Part shown: one piece after another, positions 12,189 to 25,700 of the stretch
Layout of the letters: each line of letters starts with the position of its first letter
How positions within the stretch are numbered: the stretch's first letter is position 1
Source of the DNA: Branchiostoma belcheri
Lineage: Eukaryota > Chordata > Leptocardii > Amphioxiformes > Branchiostomatidae
Direction of reading: 5' to 3'
DNA length: 64,000 bases
NCBI RefSeq assembly: GCF_001625305.1
Contig: NW_017804231.1
Location: 103,932-167,931 of the forward strand
Translations under genes and position numbers: made by a program
Notes under the pieces: model-generated
The model's database searches: none
Seen by the model: the letters and a program-made list of their open reading frames with translations, nothing else
What the model was told of the DNA's origin: nothing

Positions 12189-14286
12189 ATTAATTGAAAG
12201 ACGAATACTAACATTTTGAATCAAATGTGTAGCCTGTGGCGCAACACAAAAAGGATGCACCAACTTAGCTACATCAATGTATTTAAAACCCATAAAATTG
12301 TAGCCTCACAGTCTCAATATACCGTTATCTTATCACCTGGAAAAGAGAACATGTCTTTTGTCTACATTTTCATCTAATCGTTTCTTGTTGTTAGGATGTT
12401 TTGAAGAAAGTTTGTTGATATGTTTCTAGCACGAACACAAATATTGTTTTTAAGATAAGTGCGTTACACCAAGGGCGCATGCATATATATCCTTGCTGTT
12501 GGTTCAAAACAAAGTGTACAAAACCAACCTCTGCTGCTTCTCCATACATTTCTCTATCATTTAGCACAGTAGTTAACGTTCTAGAGGAACATCACAAAAA
12601 GGAACATCACAATGAATTATGTGTGAATTTAGCGAAGAAATTTTGCCATTTTGGAGTTCTCGTTTTTTACATTATCCATTGACTTTGAAGGCTAGTGCCA
12701 ATATAAACACTACATACATAAACAAAAGATGGCAGGGTTTCTTGATAGGTGATTTGCTCTCGTAAAAGTGCCATATACAATACGTACCCGGCCATTTAAA
12801 GAATATAGAAATACCCGCCAAGTGAGAAAAAAAACTGTAAAGTAGGCATTCCGTGCATATATCTGACGGCTGTAAGAAGTATTTCTTCTCAGTAGATATA
12901 TTCAGTGTACATGTTTTAAAAAGAACGAAAAGATTTATTTTGTCCCTCCCAACCAAACATATCTTAATCACTTTTCCTATAGCTCCTTAGTTGACTGAAA
13001 ATAAAGGAAAACTGACCACCCATGTTTATCTATACCATGATTATTTATACTTCAAATAACATGACAGTATAGTCGGCGTAGTAGTGATATTCATATAACT
13101 AATGCTCTCACCTTATACCGTTCATATATCATATCCTGTGGACGATTTCTTTCGAAAATGTACGTACAGCTAAGGTACAATGCAATGGCACAACTTAGCA
13201 TTTGGAATCTCCAATTTTAAGGAGCATGCGGGCTTTTCATGGCTCTTTGTGACGAATCCGGTCTTTGTGTCGATAGTAAATCCCGATATGTGAAATGTTA
13301 GATTTTCCGCAATGATAATGTAGCACACGTAAATAACAAATACATGTACGTACAAACACAAGACATGTGCTTTTTGACTGACAAACTGTAAAAGCGCTGA
13401 GGTGAATGTAGAAAATTCAAAACGGGTGCGGCTGGCAGGGTTAGAATATAAAACCAACATTGAAATTCCTCCTTTTCAATACTGTACGGACAATAACCTA
13501 CGGTAAGGATACCACAAGAAATTGATAATAAGTAAGACTACAGGTCAGAAAACGGGAATCTCTGTGCTCAATTCATGCATGCTGTCGCGGCAATTTGCGC
13601 AGGGCAGATATGGGAAAGATTATTAAAAAAGTGACACCATAAGTAAGTTCATTGTATATTATAAAGTACCCCTGTGGTTAAACAACACCAATTACGACCT
13701 TAGTTCTAAGTGTGTGGGTTCAACCGTCCCAATATTGTTTGTACAACAAGTTGAGCGGAAACCGTAAGTCCGTCCTTCTCACAGTAGGCCCTGCCTCCCC
13801 TAAAGAATAATGTTTTCATACTGTACATTGGTGTTTTCTTCTGTAAAACTATTATAGATGGAACTCCTAGGGAGCGTCTGGGCCGCACAGACACTCAGAA
13901 TCTGGAGATTAAAAGTTTTATTACCTTTAGCTCAAGGTTTTTGTCCAGCCGAATGCTGAAGATACTTAGAGACATTTATAGAATCACCTTTGATTCTTGT
14001 CTTCTTGGTGGAAAATACTCCCAGGTCATGTTCATGTACATCAAGCGGTGACTTTATTGCTGAACGTTTATTGTTGCAAATTTCAAATTCATACAAAAGA
14101 AAACAAACAAATGAACATGGGTATTCTTTTACTGTAACGTGGTAGGCGATGCACAAATGCTGTGTTCATGATATTTATCCAGTTGACCGAGTACTAGTAT
14201 ATATGTTGATTAGAGTTTAGAATTGTGTTGCTATTACATATATACATTATATCTGTTGAAACTTGAAATACAATTAGGCTTTCACT

Positions 14287-14293
14287 TTGATTA

Positions 14294-14331
<38 letters not shown>
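14287..14331. repeat. (TTGA)n microsatellite
   Basis: About ten tandem TTGA units, with one TTAA variant near the left end. In one minus-strand frame it reads as repeated INQS, which is an artefact. Confidence 0.95.
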
Positions 14332-16928
14332 AAGTTGATCATCATAATTTTGACCACTTTCTGTTGATAATCGGCGTTGTCCAAAACGTTCTCGACACAC
14401 AGTGTTACAGTTCTTTATGTCATTTTATGTTGATGATTGCCCCAAAACATCTGCCGATTTTTGCCATAATATTTTTGTCATCTTCGTATCACGTCGGATC
14501 GATCTATTATATTCAGGCCTAGCCACTTCAAGCGGGAACTTAAATCACTTCCGAGAACCATAAAACAATACTGAAGGAAATCTCTCCACTCAACTTTGTT
14601 TAAAAGTAAACAAATTATTGAAAACTATAAATCCAAACGGCAATGCACATCTACTAGCCTCTAACATGCTTCGGGAAAGACAAAATGAAGAGTGGCAAAA
14701 TGTTCTCTCAGTGCGGACCAACTTCCCTGGTATATTATGTCTTTTTAGCCAAATTCTACTCTTTTCAGTCGCTTCCCCAAACGTACGGCAAGCCTGGTAG
14801 AGGCTACCGAAGATCATCAGCAGAAGACTCGCGCGCTGTTGTGGTGTTGAGAAGGCAAACTGTATCACTTGCTAAGGAAACTGCGCGGGTCGGTTTGTCC
14901 TGCACGGAGGAAGATTTACCCCGAAAACAGGAAACGTTTAGGGAGCGGTGTGATATGTTGGCGCAGAAAATTATCGTGTTTGTAAATCACGGGGGAAAGT
15001 GTGTGTGTGTTCTCTCGGTCAGGGTGGGGGCGGGGACGGCTGAGTGTCAAACAATGCAGATATGATGTAAACACTGGGAAATTATGGCGCTGTCTTACCT
15101 TTGCACCTGTTTGTAGGTGGTGAAATGATCTAAAATTTGCTAACGAAAACGAAAAGAGGACATTTATAGACCGTTTTGCGGCGAGATAAGCTATTGGGAA
15201 TGGTTTGTGATTGATATATGCAGACAACATAGAATATAGCAAAGCTTTGGCAGATGTATGAATAGCAAAGCAACTGTGGTTTTATCTGAAGTAGGATGTT
15301 TAAGGAAAAAGTTCAGGCTCATCGACCAGTGTTTTACTTTGATATGAATGACGCAACTTCACTTCAAATACAATATTTCAATCTCATCTACTTATTTTGA
15401 AAGTCTTTCTCGTTTTCAATAGTTGTGCGAGGACGTTGAAGTTAGAATTTTACCGTTTTATTCTTGAAACTGTTCCAAAACGTTGCTCATACTAACATTC
15501 CGTCGGAAATCGCACCCAAATCCCCAGATTTCGTCCAAAGACACCAGACAAGTGGTAATATTCTATTTTGGTGGATTAGCGCGGGCCCAAGCCCTGCGCC
15601 CTGCCGCTAACGTCAACTAGTCATCTTTGAAAACTCACAAGCACTTCGCCCCCCGGTATTATGAAAACCTTGGAGCTGGGATTTCATAATTTACAAAACC
15701 ACAAGTCTGGGGCCAGCTCTCCGCGCACTTCCCGAGGTGCTGTTTGTATAGCCGTTTCTCGTGGGGAACTAAAACAAGTCAAGTACGCGCGCACAGTAGA
15801 AGTATTGAGGTCTTGTATTATCCAAGCTTACGTTGCATACCGACGTGTGGACTTGCGCCACTAGTAATGCTTTGATATCGGCAGGGAACGTCCAAGTTCT
15901 AACTCATAATCATTCTCACGTGGAAAATGAGTGTCTGGCTCCGGTTAAACGTTAATTTTCCCTGCGGGAAGGTGTTTATCCGGTCCCCGACCTCGCCATA
16001 CCTGAGACTCCGCCACATCTTCTACAAAATAAACGGCGTGGTCGCCATACCCGAGGTGTTGACGTACAAGGATGCAGACTAGGGTGGGACATAGGGAGAC
16101 ACTGACGTAACCACAACAACACAGCACTGTCTTATTAGAACATCATCTCGTAAGAGAGCTTGTCTGAATGAGGTTGTGCACACGATTAAAGCTACACTGC
16201 ATGACGCTTCGTGAACTTCAAGCATGCCCATTTCTTTTTTGAATATCACTTAAGTATTGGATATTTTTATTAACCGGTACGGAGTCTGTGGGTTTGTTAT
16301 TTGTCATCCACATGCCATATATTTGATGTTGGTGTTGCCAGTCATGATTTAGTCGCAATGGCACTTATAGCATTAAGATGGATTTAGAATGCTTCTTTCG
16401 AAGGCATAAACAATATCACACAAGGTCAACAGATAAACCTTTGTTTGTTAACGGTTACCAAGGGAACATGGTTCACATCCCTAAGGACCAGCTAGTGAAA
16501 ATGATTGACAGATGAAATGGAATTTTGCTACCTGTTATTTGTATTAATCTCCAAGAAGATGATCTAATTTTGGCTCATCTTGCAAATACATGTAACTGAT
16601 GTAAGTAAGTATTTTAGTTACACCTTTTTTCACTGATCGTCTCACATCGTGGTTCAAAACTCTTGTGTATGTATGTGTTTATTTGCTCGATAAGGAAAAA
16701 CTATAGCTGGCATATGAAAGCAGAATCTTGCTACATTTGTGATGTGGACTTCTGCGAGGTTCCTTAATAATAATGCACAGAACTCGTAGGGTCAAAAATC
16801 AAACGGAAATTGATCTTGATAAAGCCTTTGATTGAATTATGATGATTTGATAATTGTGCATTACTTTTGAGCTGTTTCTTATAGACTCAAAGCTAGAAAA
16901 ATATAATGATGGATTCGCTTTCTGACGC

Positions 16929-16944
16929 ACGCACGCACGCACTA
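16929..16944. repeat. (ACGC)n microsatellite
   Basis: Four tandem ACGC units. A short simple repeat with no further context. Confidence 0.85.
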
Positions 16945-18146
16945 GTCACCCTTTCTGTTTGAATTGATGCCAACGTGTAAAGATTCTCAGAACCCAAGAG
17001 ATTCATTTTTGGCCAGCAACGGGCGAATCGTGCCTTATTGCCCTTTGTCTACTCAACAAGAGTGCGAGGTAGAATCTCGTCATGACGTCTATCTAACATC
17101 TAAAGTTATCTATCACGTCACCTGGTTCGGTGTTGATACAAATGAAAGAAGACCTGGTGAGTCAGTCTTGGCACACAGAAGGACTGCTGGCTCTGCGCGC
17201 CTAATCGTTACTTTTCTAAGTTCGCCATAACTCTCGGTACACTTATCTTCCACTTTACAACTTAACAACTCATAATTCATGTGGTTTCCTGGCCAAATGT
17301 GGTTATCATATGATATTAGACAAGTTACGAATGTCATGGAGGTAGATTGCTTCCCCAGACGGCACATATGAGACTCACGAGAGCGGGAAAACCCAAGACT
17401 AACTCTGCTTTTTACGGACTCGACAAGGATCAGGCTTAAAGGCGGTGAAACGTCCTTACCCTGGTGATGATAGGCGCGAGTGAGAATCGCACACCTGTCG
17501 TCTGCGTTGCTCCAGCAACCGCGATTTCTTTCCCTCAGATTTTGGACGACGTGTGGAGGGAAACGCCAGATACAATGAGGGCTCAGCCTAAGCTCCGACG
17601 TTTTCCTGTTGCTTTTGTTGTTTTTCCCCGGTTCAGGGGTGTGAGTTCAAATCCAGCGGCTTGTGGGTAGATGTGAAGCCGGGGACCATCTGCGTTTCGC
17701 GCCCTCCGCAAGACCCGATAATCTTAAGCTGTGCAAACACCCTTCAGGTCGTCGGGTCAGAAGGCAGGGATAAAGACAGATGTTTTAATGCTCTTTCTAT
17801 CTGCTGCAGGAATTGCCTGATTTTTGGCACTGATTATTTCATGAACGCCATCAAGATGAGTGAGCGGCATTGCCAGCAGCTATGCGGAGAACGTGAGCAG
17901 CAGATGGCTCCAGGTGTGAGATGACTAACAGCGGTCTCCTCGCTACATCTAGCGGTTTAATATAAAAGTGCAACAACGGCAATGTACCTTTCACCATGCC
18001 AGACGGTTGCGCAGTTGTTTTTGTGCTGCATCAAGGATTCGGACTTTTTCATAGCGATGCAATGAAGCAGTAGGAAACATCACATGATATGAAGTCTCGA
18101 ACAGACTCTCTTCGGTGCTGAAAACATCAGTAATTGGCCATGACAT

Positions 18147-18263
18147 TGTTCTAAGTAGCCGTGGAGACTCTTGATTCGGGCTTACATTTCATTACCCTCA
18201 GCAAGCAAGAGGGTAATGAAAATTATGTAAACCTGAATCAAGAGTCTCCACGGCTATGTTCTA
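18147..18263. mobile_element. Short foldback element
   Basis: Arms 18,156-18,199 and about 18,210-18,256 are reverse complements with a few mismatches around an ~8-nt loop. The ends read TAGCCGTGGAGACTCTTGAT and its complement. TGTTCTA flanks both sides (18,147-18,153 and 18,257-18,263), a possible 7-bp target duplication. It has no coding capacity, and I cannot link it to a named family. Confidence 0.65.
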
Positions 18264-18819
18264 CGTAGTGTGAATAATGTCTTAGAAGAGTTAGAATGCC
18301 AAAGCGTCCAAGACGCACCCAAAGAGCCCGGTGGAGGCTAAAGATGTGCCAATGTTCAGGTTTTAAACACTCATTCCAACAGTAAGACTTGCTTGCTCAC
18401 TTGAGTGCTTTTCAGGTGTAGCCAATAGCTGCATGTTTCAAATGCACCACTAGAGGGCGCTAAATCACTGGGCAGGGTCAAGTCACTGCCATCAGTGGCC
18501 ATCAGTGCCATGTGAATCTCGCCAAATGTCAACCAAAAACTGAGGGAAACCCAATTTACAACAGTGATTGGCTGTTTCGACATCATTCGAACAATACAGT
18601 CTATTGCTTACAGTACAGTGCAATACAGTCTAGTACATTGTACTTGATACAGAAGTTAGGCACATGCGCTTAGCGATTTTAACAAAATATTACGCCAAAT
18701 TCAGACGCTTTAGCGGCTTTTCGTAAACATACACCGATTACGCTCTGCGTTAAATTTGAGTGGTCCACCTATGAATTACGTGGAATTAAACCGTCTGGTT
18801 AGGCTCTACGTAAAAGGGC

Positions 18820-19188
18820 ATGGAGGCCCCTTTGGTCACTCGAGAGAAGACATTGGCCTGTAATGTCTCCAAGAGTTTGGCCAAGCACCTCTACTCTTAT
18901 TCCCTATATTCTTATATATTAGATAAGTTCCCCAGCTTTGGACATTTAAATGAAGTAGAAAAATTCAGATTTATTATGAAACTTGACAAATCATGTATTA
19001 TTGGTTCCATATGCTCGTACATCTATAACTGCGTCAAGAAGCGAGAAGAAGTTGAACATATAAATAGTAGATCACATTAGTATGTATAGTTAAGTGCAAT
19101 TGCTGTATCCTTTTTCCTTGTCTATCCATGACCTGTACTTAGCTTGTTAGAGCACAAACGTACAATAAAGGTCTTCATTCATTCATTT
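18820..19188 (+). mobile_element. 5'-truncated LINE tail, copy 1
   Basis: An 86-codon frame (18,820-19,080) is followed by a short 3'UTR ending in ACAATAAAGGTCTTCATTC. Residues about 25-75 (an FPSFGHL...EKFRFIM...I...SYI...KKREE pattern) resemble the last segment after the reverse transcriptase and Cys-His motif in jockey/CR1-like non-LTR elements. The same pattern recurs in the next copy, which argues for a repeat rather than a host gene. No RT motif remains, so the insertion is dead. Confidence 0.6.
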
Positions 19189-19490
19189 TATAGCCATGTA
19201 TTAAGTATATTTCCCCACTTCAGATATTTGACTAGTAAAGAGAAATTTGTATTCCTTTTAACTTTTGATAAACCTACTCTAAGTAATCTCACAGCCGAAT
19301 ATATCCATACAATCACTACTAAGCGAGATGAAGCCGAAAAGAATAGAAATTAGACATTATTTACACTCTTATATGTTCATTTGTATGTAATGTATATGTT
19401 TATGTTCATGTTCTGTACCCACGCGACCTGTACTTAGTTCTGTAGAACACAAATGTACAATAAATGTCTTCTTCATTCATTCTTATTCCA
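19189..19490 (+). mobile_element. 5'-truncated LINE tail, copy 2
   Basis: The reading frame at about 19,144-19,353 contains an FPHFRYL..KEKFVFLL...YIHTITTKRDEAE segment, a diverged version of copy 1. It is followed by a comparable 3'UTR and an ACAATAAATGTCTTC tail with CATTCATTC. The two copies lie head-to-tail only about 130 bp upstream of the PPP4R1 promoter region. Confidence 0.6.
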
Positions 19491-19504
19491 TACGTACATG
19501 GGAT

Positions 19505-19590
19505 CGAGGGCCGAAAAAATGCCCCATCTGCGAGGACGACCCTCTCGCTAAAACATACATGAATACATCTGCTTCACAGTGTTTATCTGC
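19505..19590 (+). mobile_element. Possible LINE Cys-motif remnant
   Basis: One frame reads WDRGPKKCPICEDDPLAK before a stop. This is the CxxC start expected of the C-terminal finger that precedes the tail segment in the same kind of LINE. It sits after the tails rather than before them, so it would be a separate, rearranged fragment. Weak evidence. Confidence 0.25.
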
Positions 19591-19619
19591 TTAGAAGCAT
19601 GAACGCGTTTGTGCTTGCC

Positions 19620-19783
19620 ATGCAGTCTTATTCCGCCGAGGGGCGCGCTTAACTCATGTGACTTCAGTCCGTCTGAGCAATTTTGAAAACTGACCAATCA
19701 AAAATCTTCTAAGACATCGCGCTTCCTGGTAGGCGGCATTGACCAATCAACGCGAAGTGCACAAGTCACATGCCTTAGACAAG
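19620..19783 (+). promoter_or_regulatory. PPP4R1: PPP4R1 proximal promoter
   Basis: Two GACCAATCAA CCAAT boxes (about 19,690 and 19,741) and two E-box-like sites, CATGTGAC at about 19,657 and GTCACATG at about 19,765, precede the start codon. The start itself sits in AAGATGGCGG, the classic YY1 consensus found at TATA-less promoters. There is no TATA box. NF-Y and YY1 control is inferred from the motifs alone. Confidence 0.55.
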
Positions 19784-22700
19784 ATGGCGGGTGAGTATTG
19801 CACTTTTTTCTTCCCAATTTTTGCATTCCTGTCGCATTTTCTGTCCCTCAGATGACGACTCATCCTCTGCTGTCACCATTCACAGATCTGACGCTCCTTC
19901 AAGAGGACACAGACGACTTCTCGTACCAAGGTAAGGCCCGAATTGTTTTAAAACCCACTCCTTTTGAGGTGCCTTTTTGGAAAAAAATTCCGACACTTGC
20001 AGAAGCTCCGTGGGATTTTCTACGGCGTCATTCATTTTTCGATCGACATTTTCCCCATCCTGTGACCCAGTCTAGCACCTAACATCTCATGAATGGCACC
20101 ATTTTCGTGTATTTATACCCTACCATATTTTATTACACGACTTGAGGACTTGTTGTATAGCAGGGCGACTTGTAGCAAAGTTTTATTCTATGCAAAAACT
20201 GGGCCGCCAAATCGGCATGTTCGCCGCCGGAAGTCAGACGGCGTTTTTAACATGTGAGCCCCCAGGTCAGATTTTTCACCTGCACTCGAGACATCTAAAC
20301 ACACCCTACAGGATCAAAGGTGAAAAGGGCCACCCCGCGCCTGTAAACTGTCTGTTTGGAACCCGAGTTTACCCGAGTGTAGCGTGTGTAAGGGAAGAGG
20401 AAAGGTCGTTATGATATCTGACCCCATTTTCATTATTCAACATGGGGGAGGGCACACGGGAGTGGAACAGTTGGGGGTAAAGTGGCTACATGCTCATCCT
20501 TCTGCGGCGTCAATCCTGATTCTGCTGTTTCTAGTCTTTCATAAATAAATCCATGCGCAAATATTACGGGAGAATTTTTGTATGTAATTTTATACGAATT
20601 GTGGATGAAAGTAAGGAAGTTGTGCCCTCTTTTTGAAGTTCCGTAGATAATAATTTGTGTTCATGTCACGAAGTTTTTGTTTGTCAAAAATTATGGGTCA
20701 GACGGTTGAGAATTTTGTGCGTCCAAAGCAGCTAAATTTGAGAAGAGACGGAAGAAGTTATTGGTGGATTCTGTACAGAACCCTTGGTAGTTTTGCCTTG
20801 TCCTTATCCAAATACATGTGTAGCACTTTTTTTATGACTTTACCATTATGGCTATCGTTTCTAAATTATGGCCATAATGGCCATATTACTGTTGATAGTA
20901 GTATGCCAAGTTGACGTCAAATTGATGAGGAGTACAAATTTTATGTTGATTCCTAACTTCGATAATTCTTTTCTTAAAAATTTAACAGGTCTAGGATAAA
21001 GTTGATAAATTAATCCTTTGGTCCTGGTACATTTTACTGTACATCTTTTGTTGTCATATGAATGCAGCTTTGTTGTATACCCATACTCATTCAACATCCA
21101 TAAATGTGGGTCCATATATAAATAGCCCCCTTTTCTCCGGATACTGGTCAGAATACTGACTTCCAATCAATACATTCCGTTTGCCATTGAGAAACAGTTG
21201 CTAGGAGAACAATCTCTTCCATACCGGCATATCGGTGCCCTTTGGATGGTTTACATCTTGGAGATTTGGGGGGTAAAAGTCTTGGCTAGAGTTATCTCTA
21301 GAGAAAAAGAATCTCTGGGCCAGTTGTTGTTCAGAAGACAGGGACTGCTGCAAACACAGGTGGTGGGCAGATTGCCAGAACCCCTGGGAACGAGAACAAC
21401 TGCGTCTGTTCACCTGCCTGGGACAGAGAGCTGTATCACATGTAGGCTGGTTCAACAAAGTTTTATGGAAATATCAATCCTCGGTTACTTTATATTGTAA
21501 GCTGGATCCTGGTTGAGTCGTTTCTTCAAGCTGAAAGGATCATCCTAGATCCTGGACCTGAAATGAGATGATTTTCCATTGTAGACTGAATTGTGATTTA
21601 TACATCACAGGGACCTCCCTAAACAATGGAGCAGTGGAGCTCCTCCACCCAGTCCTTATCTCAGCTCCACCCTGTTAATTTTCAAAACTAGTGTTTTTAC
21701 ACCCTTTTCCAGGGTTCTTTGGTCAAATTTACCGATATTTCGCACCCTCCTCCATTCTGTCCTAAATTTCTGGGGAGATCCCTGCATCAAAGATATAATC
21801 TTCTACATCCTGAAAGGATTTGTTGGTTGAATATTGTATGAAAGTTTATTCTAAGATGTGCCCTGAGAGAATTATAAAATTGTATGTGTAAAAGTTTACT
21901 GAAAGAATGCAAAAGAAACAATTTTTTACAGCAGCTTTTCCTGTGCCTTTTTCAATTTCACGTTTCTTTACATCAAGTAACTTCAAGTCCAACTTCTAAG
22001 TTGGTAGCTCAGGGTACAAGTGTGATGTCATTACTGATGGAGTAGGCAGGGACTTCCGCTGAAGCCTTCCAGAAGTTGATGACAGCTGATAGCCAGGAGT
22101 GTGTCTAGGGGGTTAATTAGTACACACTTCTACCATTCCTCCTGTGGCACACACACAATCACAGGCACTTTAGACATGTGGGCATTGTTATACCTCCTTC
22201 TGTAGGTCTCAGAGCTGCAGGCATTTTTGTCTTGTGTAAACTCAGGATGGTTTGAGTTGCAGTATTTCAATGATGTTGGAACATGCAATAATGTATGGAA
22301 CTTGTTTAGCATGAAGAATTGTATGTGCATGTACATGGATATCCCTGGTATGTATATATGTTTAGCTTCAATTAGGCATCACTATTCCATAAATGTGTAT
22401 TACAACATTACAGGAACGTTAGTTTGCTTGCTCGATTCTAGATTATCATGAAATGGTGCTGATGAATTGGAAGACTTATTATGTTTAGTTGGATGTCACT
22501 TTCCTCCACTGTACAGACCATGTAAGTTACTAGTATTCCTTCAGGTGCAGGAAATCAGGAAACATGTTCCTGTACTTGAACTTCCTTCAAGGAAACTCTG
22601 AAGTACAGGAGACTGGGATGTCTGGTCTGTATCCTACATAATACACCTGTCTGAGGGGACAGGTGGCCAGGTCAAAGTTCATCCCTGCTATAACCCCAGG

Positions 22701-25700
22701 GCATTGACCCACAGGTCACAAGACTGGTGACACATTGTACTCAATCTTCGATTTGTATTTTAATTCCTCAACTTTCCTTCATTCAATAAGTCCCGAGACA
22801 CTAAAAAGTCTGGCATTTAAAAAAAAGATTGACCAATATACATACGTTAACAGTTTAGAATTCCAGTCACATGCTTTGGTAGTCAAACAGGCTAAAACAG
22901 GATGTCATCAGGTTTTATTATATGATATCATTTTCGGACATTTACTGCAAGTGGTTGTACAGGTAATGCTGCTGCAACCTATACTTCCCCCAGGTTGCCC
23001 ACTGCGCAACCACGGCTGAAGCACCATAGCTCATTGGCGTGCAGCATACATTGTGCCTGGTAATTACAGTTGTGAGGAGATAACATGTAATTATATACCT
23101 GGGGATGGCCTACTTGGCAACCCAGCATGTCCCAGTTTACATGTCTGTAGTGATCATACACTCCTGGGTGCTTAATACATTTTGATGACTATGTGTTAAT
23201 GGAGGTTGGGTTAATGTAGTTATGGCATCAATGCCGGCAGTGGAAATGTGGGGCATCGCCATTTATTTATAGCCTCACATGTCAGAGGACAACTCAGGAA
23301 TGATATGTTACAGGCACGAACACAGTCTATTTTTATGTATAGACAGAAACTGTATTTTAACATGTGTGAATGAGAAACACGTGAATACAAATATAAAACG
23401 TGGCAAAAAATGTTGATGGAAAAGGTTTTTATTTGTAGGATTTTACAGTGTGGGGAAAGATTAAAGAATTCTGTTGCAGAAAATATTTTTCAGGCAGTTT
23501 TAGAAAGAATATTCAAATTGGCCTTTGATGAAATTTTTGAAACAGTTATGTTTCTGCCATAGGATCATAAAGAAATTTTTAGATATTGTAGTTGGTTGAT
23601 AGCTGACACAGATGTCCCCTTTAATATGTATTTTTTTTCTTTGAATGAAGATGTAGGTTAATAGAATTATTGGTAGTCAACACATGTACGCGATGTCAAT
23701 ACATTTCAACTTCATTTCTGGGCGGCTTAGATCTGTCGGGTGACTTGAAAGTAGCATTACGACACAAACTGCTTACATTTTCACCATAGGCTGCTATAGA
23801 CCCGTGTGAATGTGCACTGTGGGACTATATACCATTAGAAGATTGACGTCATATCATGCACTCCATGATTTCCACTGACGATAGACTGAAATTATTACCT
23901 TTGTGGCTAGGAGACGGCGCACTACACCATGCCATGTACTTACATATGGTATCCACGTCGCCTGGAATTCCAATTTGTAACCATGCAGTTAAAGAATCAG
24001 GCATGCTAAACGGGTCATGTGTGCAGATAGGTGCACTTATTTGTATTGTAAATGTGGTGCCCTTCTGATAAATTATTAACTAGTCTCGCTCGCTGTAAAA
24101 ACAATGAAGGGGTTTGCCAATACATTAATAATAGATAGTGGCATTTAGAGTTCATATGTGTAGTGTACACCCGCCCTGTCTCTTTGTGTGTGTTTGTAGT
24201 GAACATTTCCAGCGGCATGTCCAAAGCACTCCATTATTATGTACATGTTAGTGTTATCTTACATTTTATTATTTGTGCAGTATAAATAACTACAGGTATT
24301 TTGTAATTTAGAAGAAAAGTTAAGTTTTTATAAATCACAATGTAAATTCTATAATACACGTGAAATTCTGGGGATAAAAGATGTTTTCCCTATAGCTGTA
24401 TTTGTCAAGATATACCGGTTTGGCGCTGCAGATAGGTATAATGATGCAGGCATTTAAAGTTGAGCACCTCGGGCAGCCATTAGGCTGGGCCTTGCGGGGT
24501 GGGATGGTCCGTCCCAAAAGTTGCCTGACAGGGTTGAGCACGCAGCAGTCGGCTCGCACAGGTGCCCGACACCATGTCTTACATGTACCACGCCGGCAGG
24601 GTCCGATTCAGAGGTGAGGTCCTTAATGTCATTATTCACCTGCACCTGTCTCAAAGCATCTCTAGGTCATGGCAAACGGTGAAGTTTCCATTGCAGAGCA
24701 GTGGCGGACTCTCGGACTGACAGGTTTAGGCCAGGTTACATGTACGTGCGTAGAACCATGCATGTCTGAGGTCAACAGTGAAAGGATGGGCGGTGTGGAG
24801 TGGGTTAGATAGGTTTGCTACATGTTTACCACATGGCACAACTGAATATGTGGCAAGGTCATACCTAGGTCGTAGTCTGAAATGTAAATCATTGAAGACG
24901 TGTGTGGCTTTAATTGCATTGCACGATAATATTTAGGGACTGGTGTCGGACAAGTGTCCTGATAGTCTGGTGTTTTTCTGCATCATTCAACAAGGGATGT
25001 CTAAAAATGAGTTTACGGCATGCATGTTTACACAAGCAATCGGAGTATGCCTGTCTGTTTACTTGCCACAGGAGGTAAACAGAGCAATGTCCAGGGCCAC
25101 AAACAAAGACTTACAATACAACAATTAGGGGATTAAAGGATTGACACCTGTCTGTATAATTTTCTTAGCAAATTTTAATACAATATCTCAAAAAAGTTTT
25201 TCTTTTGTTTTCTTGTAAAGCAATCGTTACAGTTTGATTATTGAAATATGTAATATCATTTATCTGTGATGGAAAGCTGTGGAAGGAAGGATGAGAATGT
25301 GTTAACTTGTGGTATGAAGGTGACTTATATTGCAGTCTTGCATACGCAGTTGGCCTGTTGTGCTGACCTAGACTGGTGTGTGGGTGGCGGGGGTGGCCAG
25401 GCTGGCACTCAGGCATTCGTGGTCTGAAATACTTAACGCTGGTCACTTTACATTTGGAACGTCATTACAACAAGGGCACAGCGACGGAGATGTTACATGT
25501 CAGGTCGGGTTTTCCAGTGAAGTTGTTAAAAAGAATATGCTTGCCTTCCCGTTTTGATGTCACAAAATTGGACACGCACACAGTATTTCAAGTCTTGTAT
25601 ATGGTATCTAAATTCTTCTATGGTAAATATGGTAAATATTTCTTGAAAAACTTGTATAAAATTCTATATTTCTATTGCCTTTTAAAATTTTCATTCATTA

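Larger units (their letters stand above)
12189..18155. other. Intergenic stretch, no gene recognised
   Basis: Mostly AT-rich sequence with short random frames. It holds a TTGA microsatellite, an ACGC microsatellite at about 16,929 and GC-richer patches at 14.8-15.05, 15.54-15.62, 15.95-16.1 and 17.48-17.7 kb. The overlapping frames at 14.6-15.06 kb on both strands carry no recognisable domain and look like by-products of the local GC content. Confidence 0.55.

Noticed and set aside
14590-15065. Overlapping ORFs of 92-126 codons on both strands
   Set aside because: They are mutual shadows in a GC-richer patch with no recognisable motif; no supporting splice sites or poly(A) signal.
18820-19353. 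Two adjacent ORFs as a novel small gene family
   Set aside because: Similarity to each other, AATAAA-CATTCATT tails and further tail copies elsewhere fit truncated LINE ends better than host genes.
20865-20878. 14-nt palindrome ATTATGGCCATAAT
   Set aside because: Short and AT-rich; expected by chance in a window of this size.
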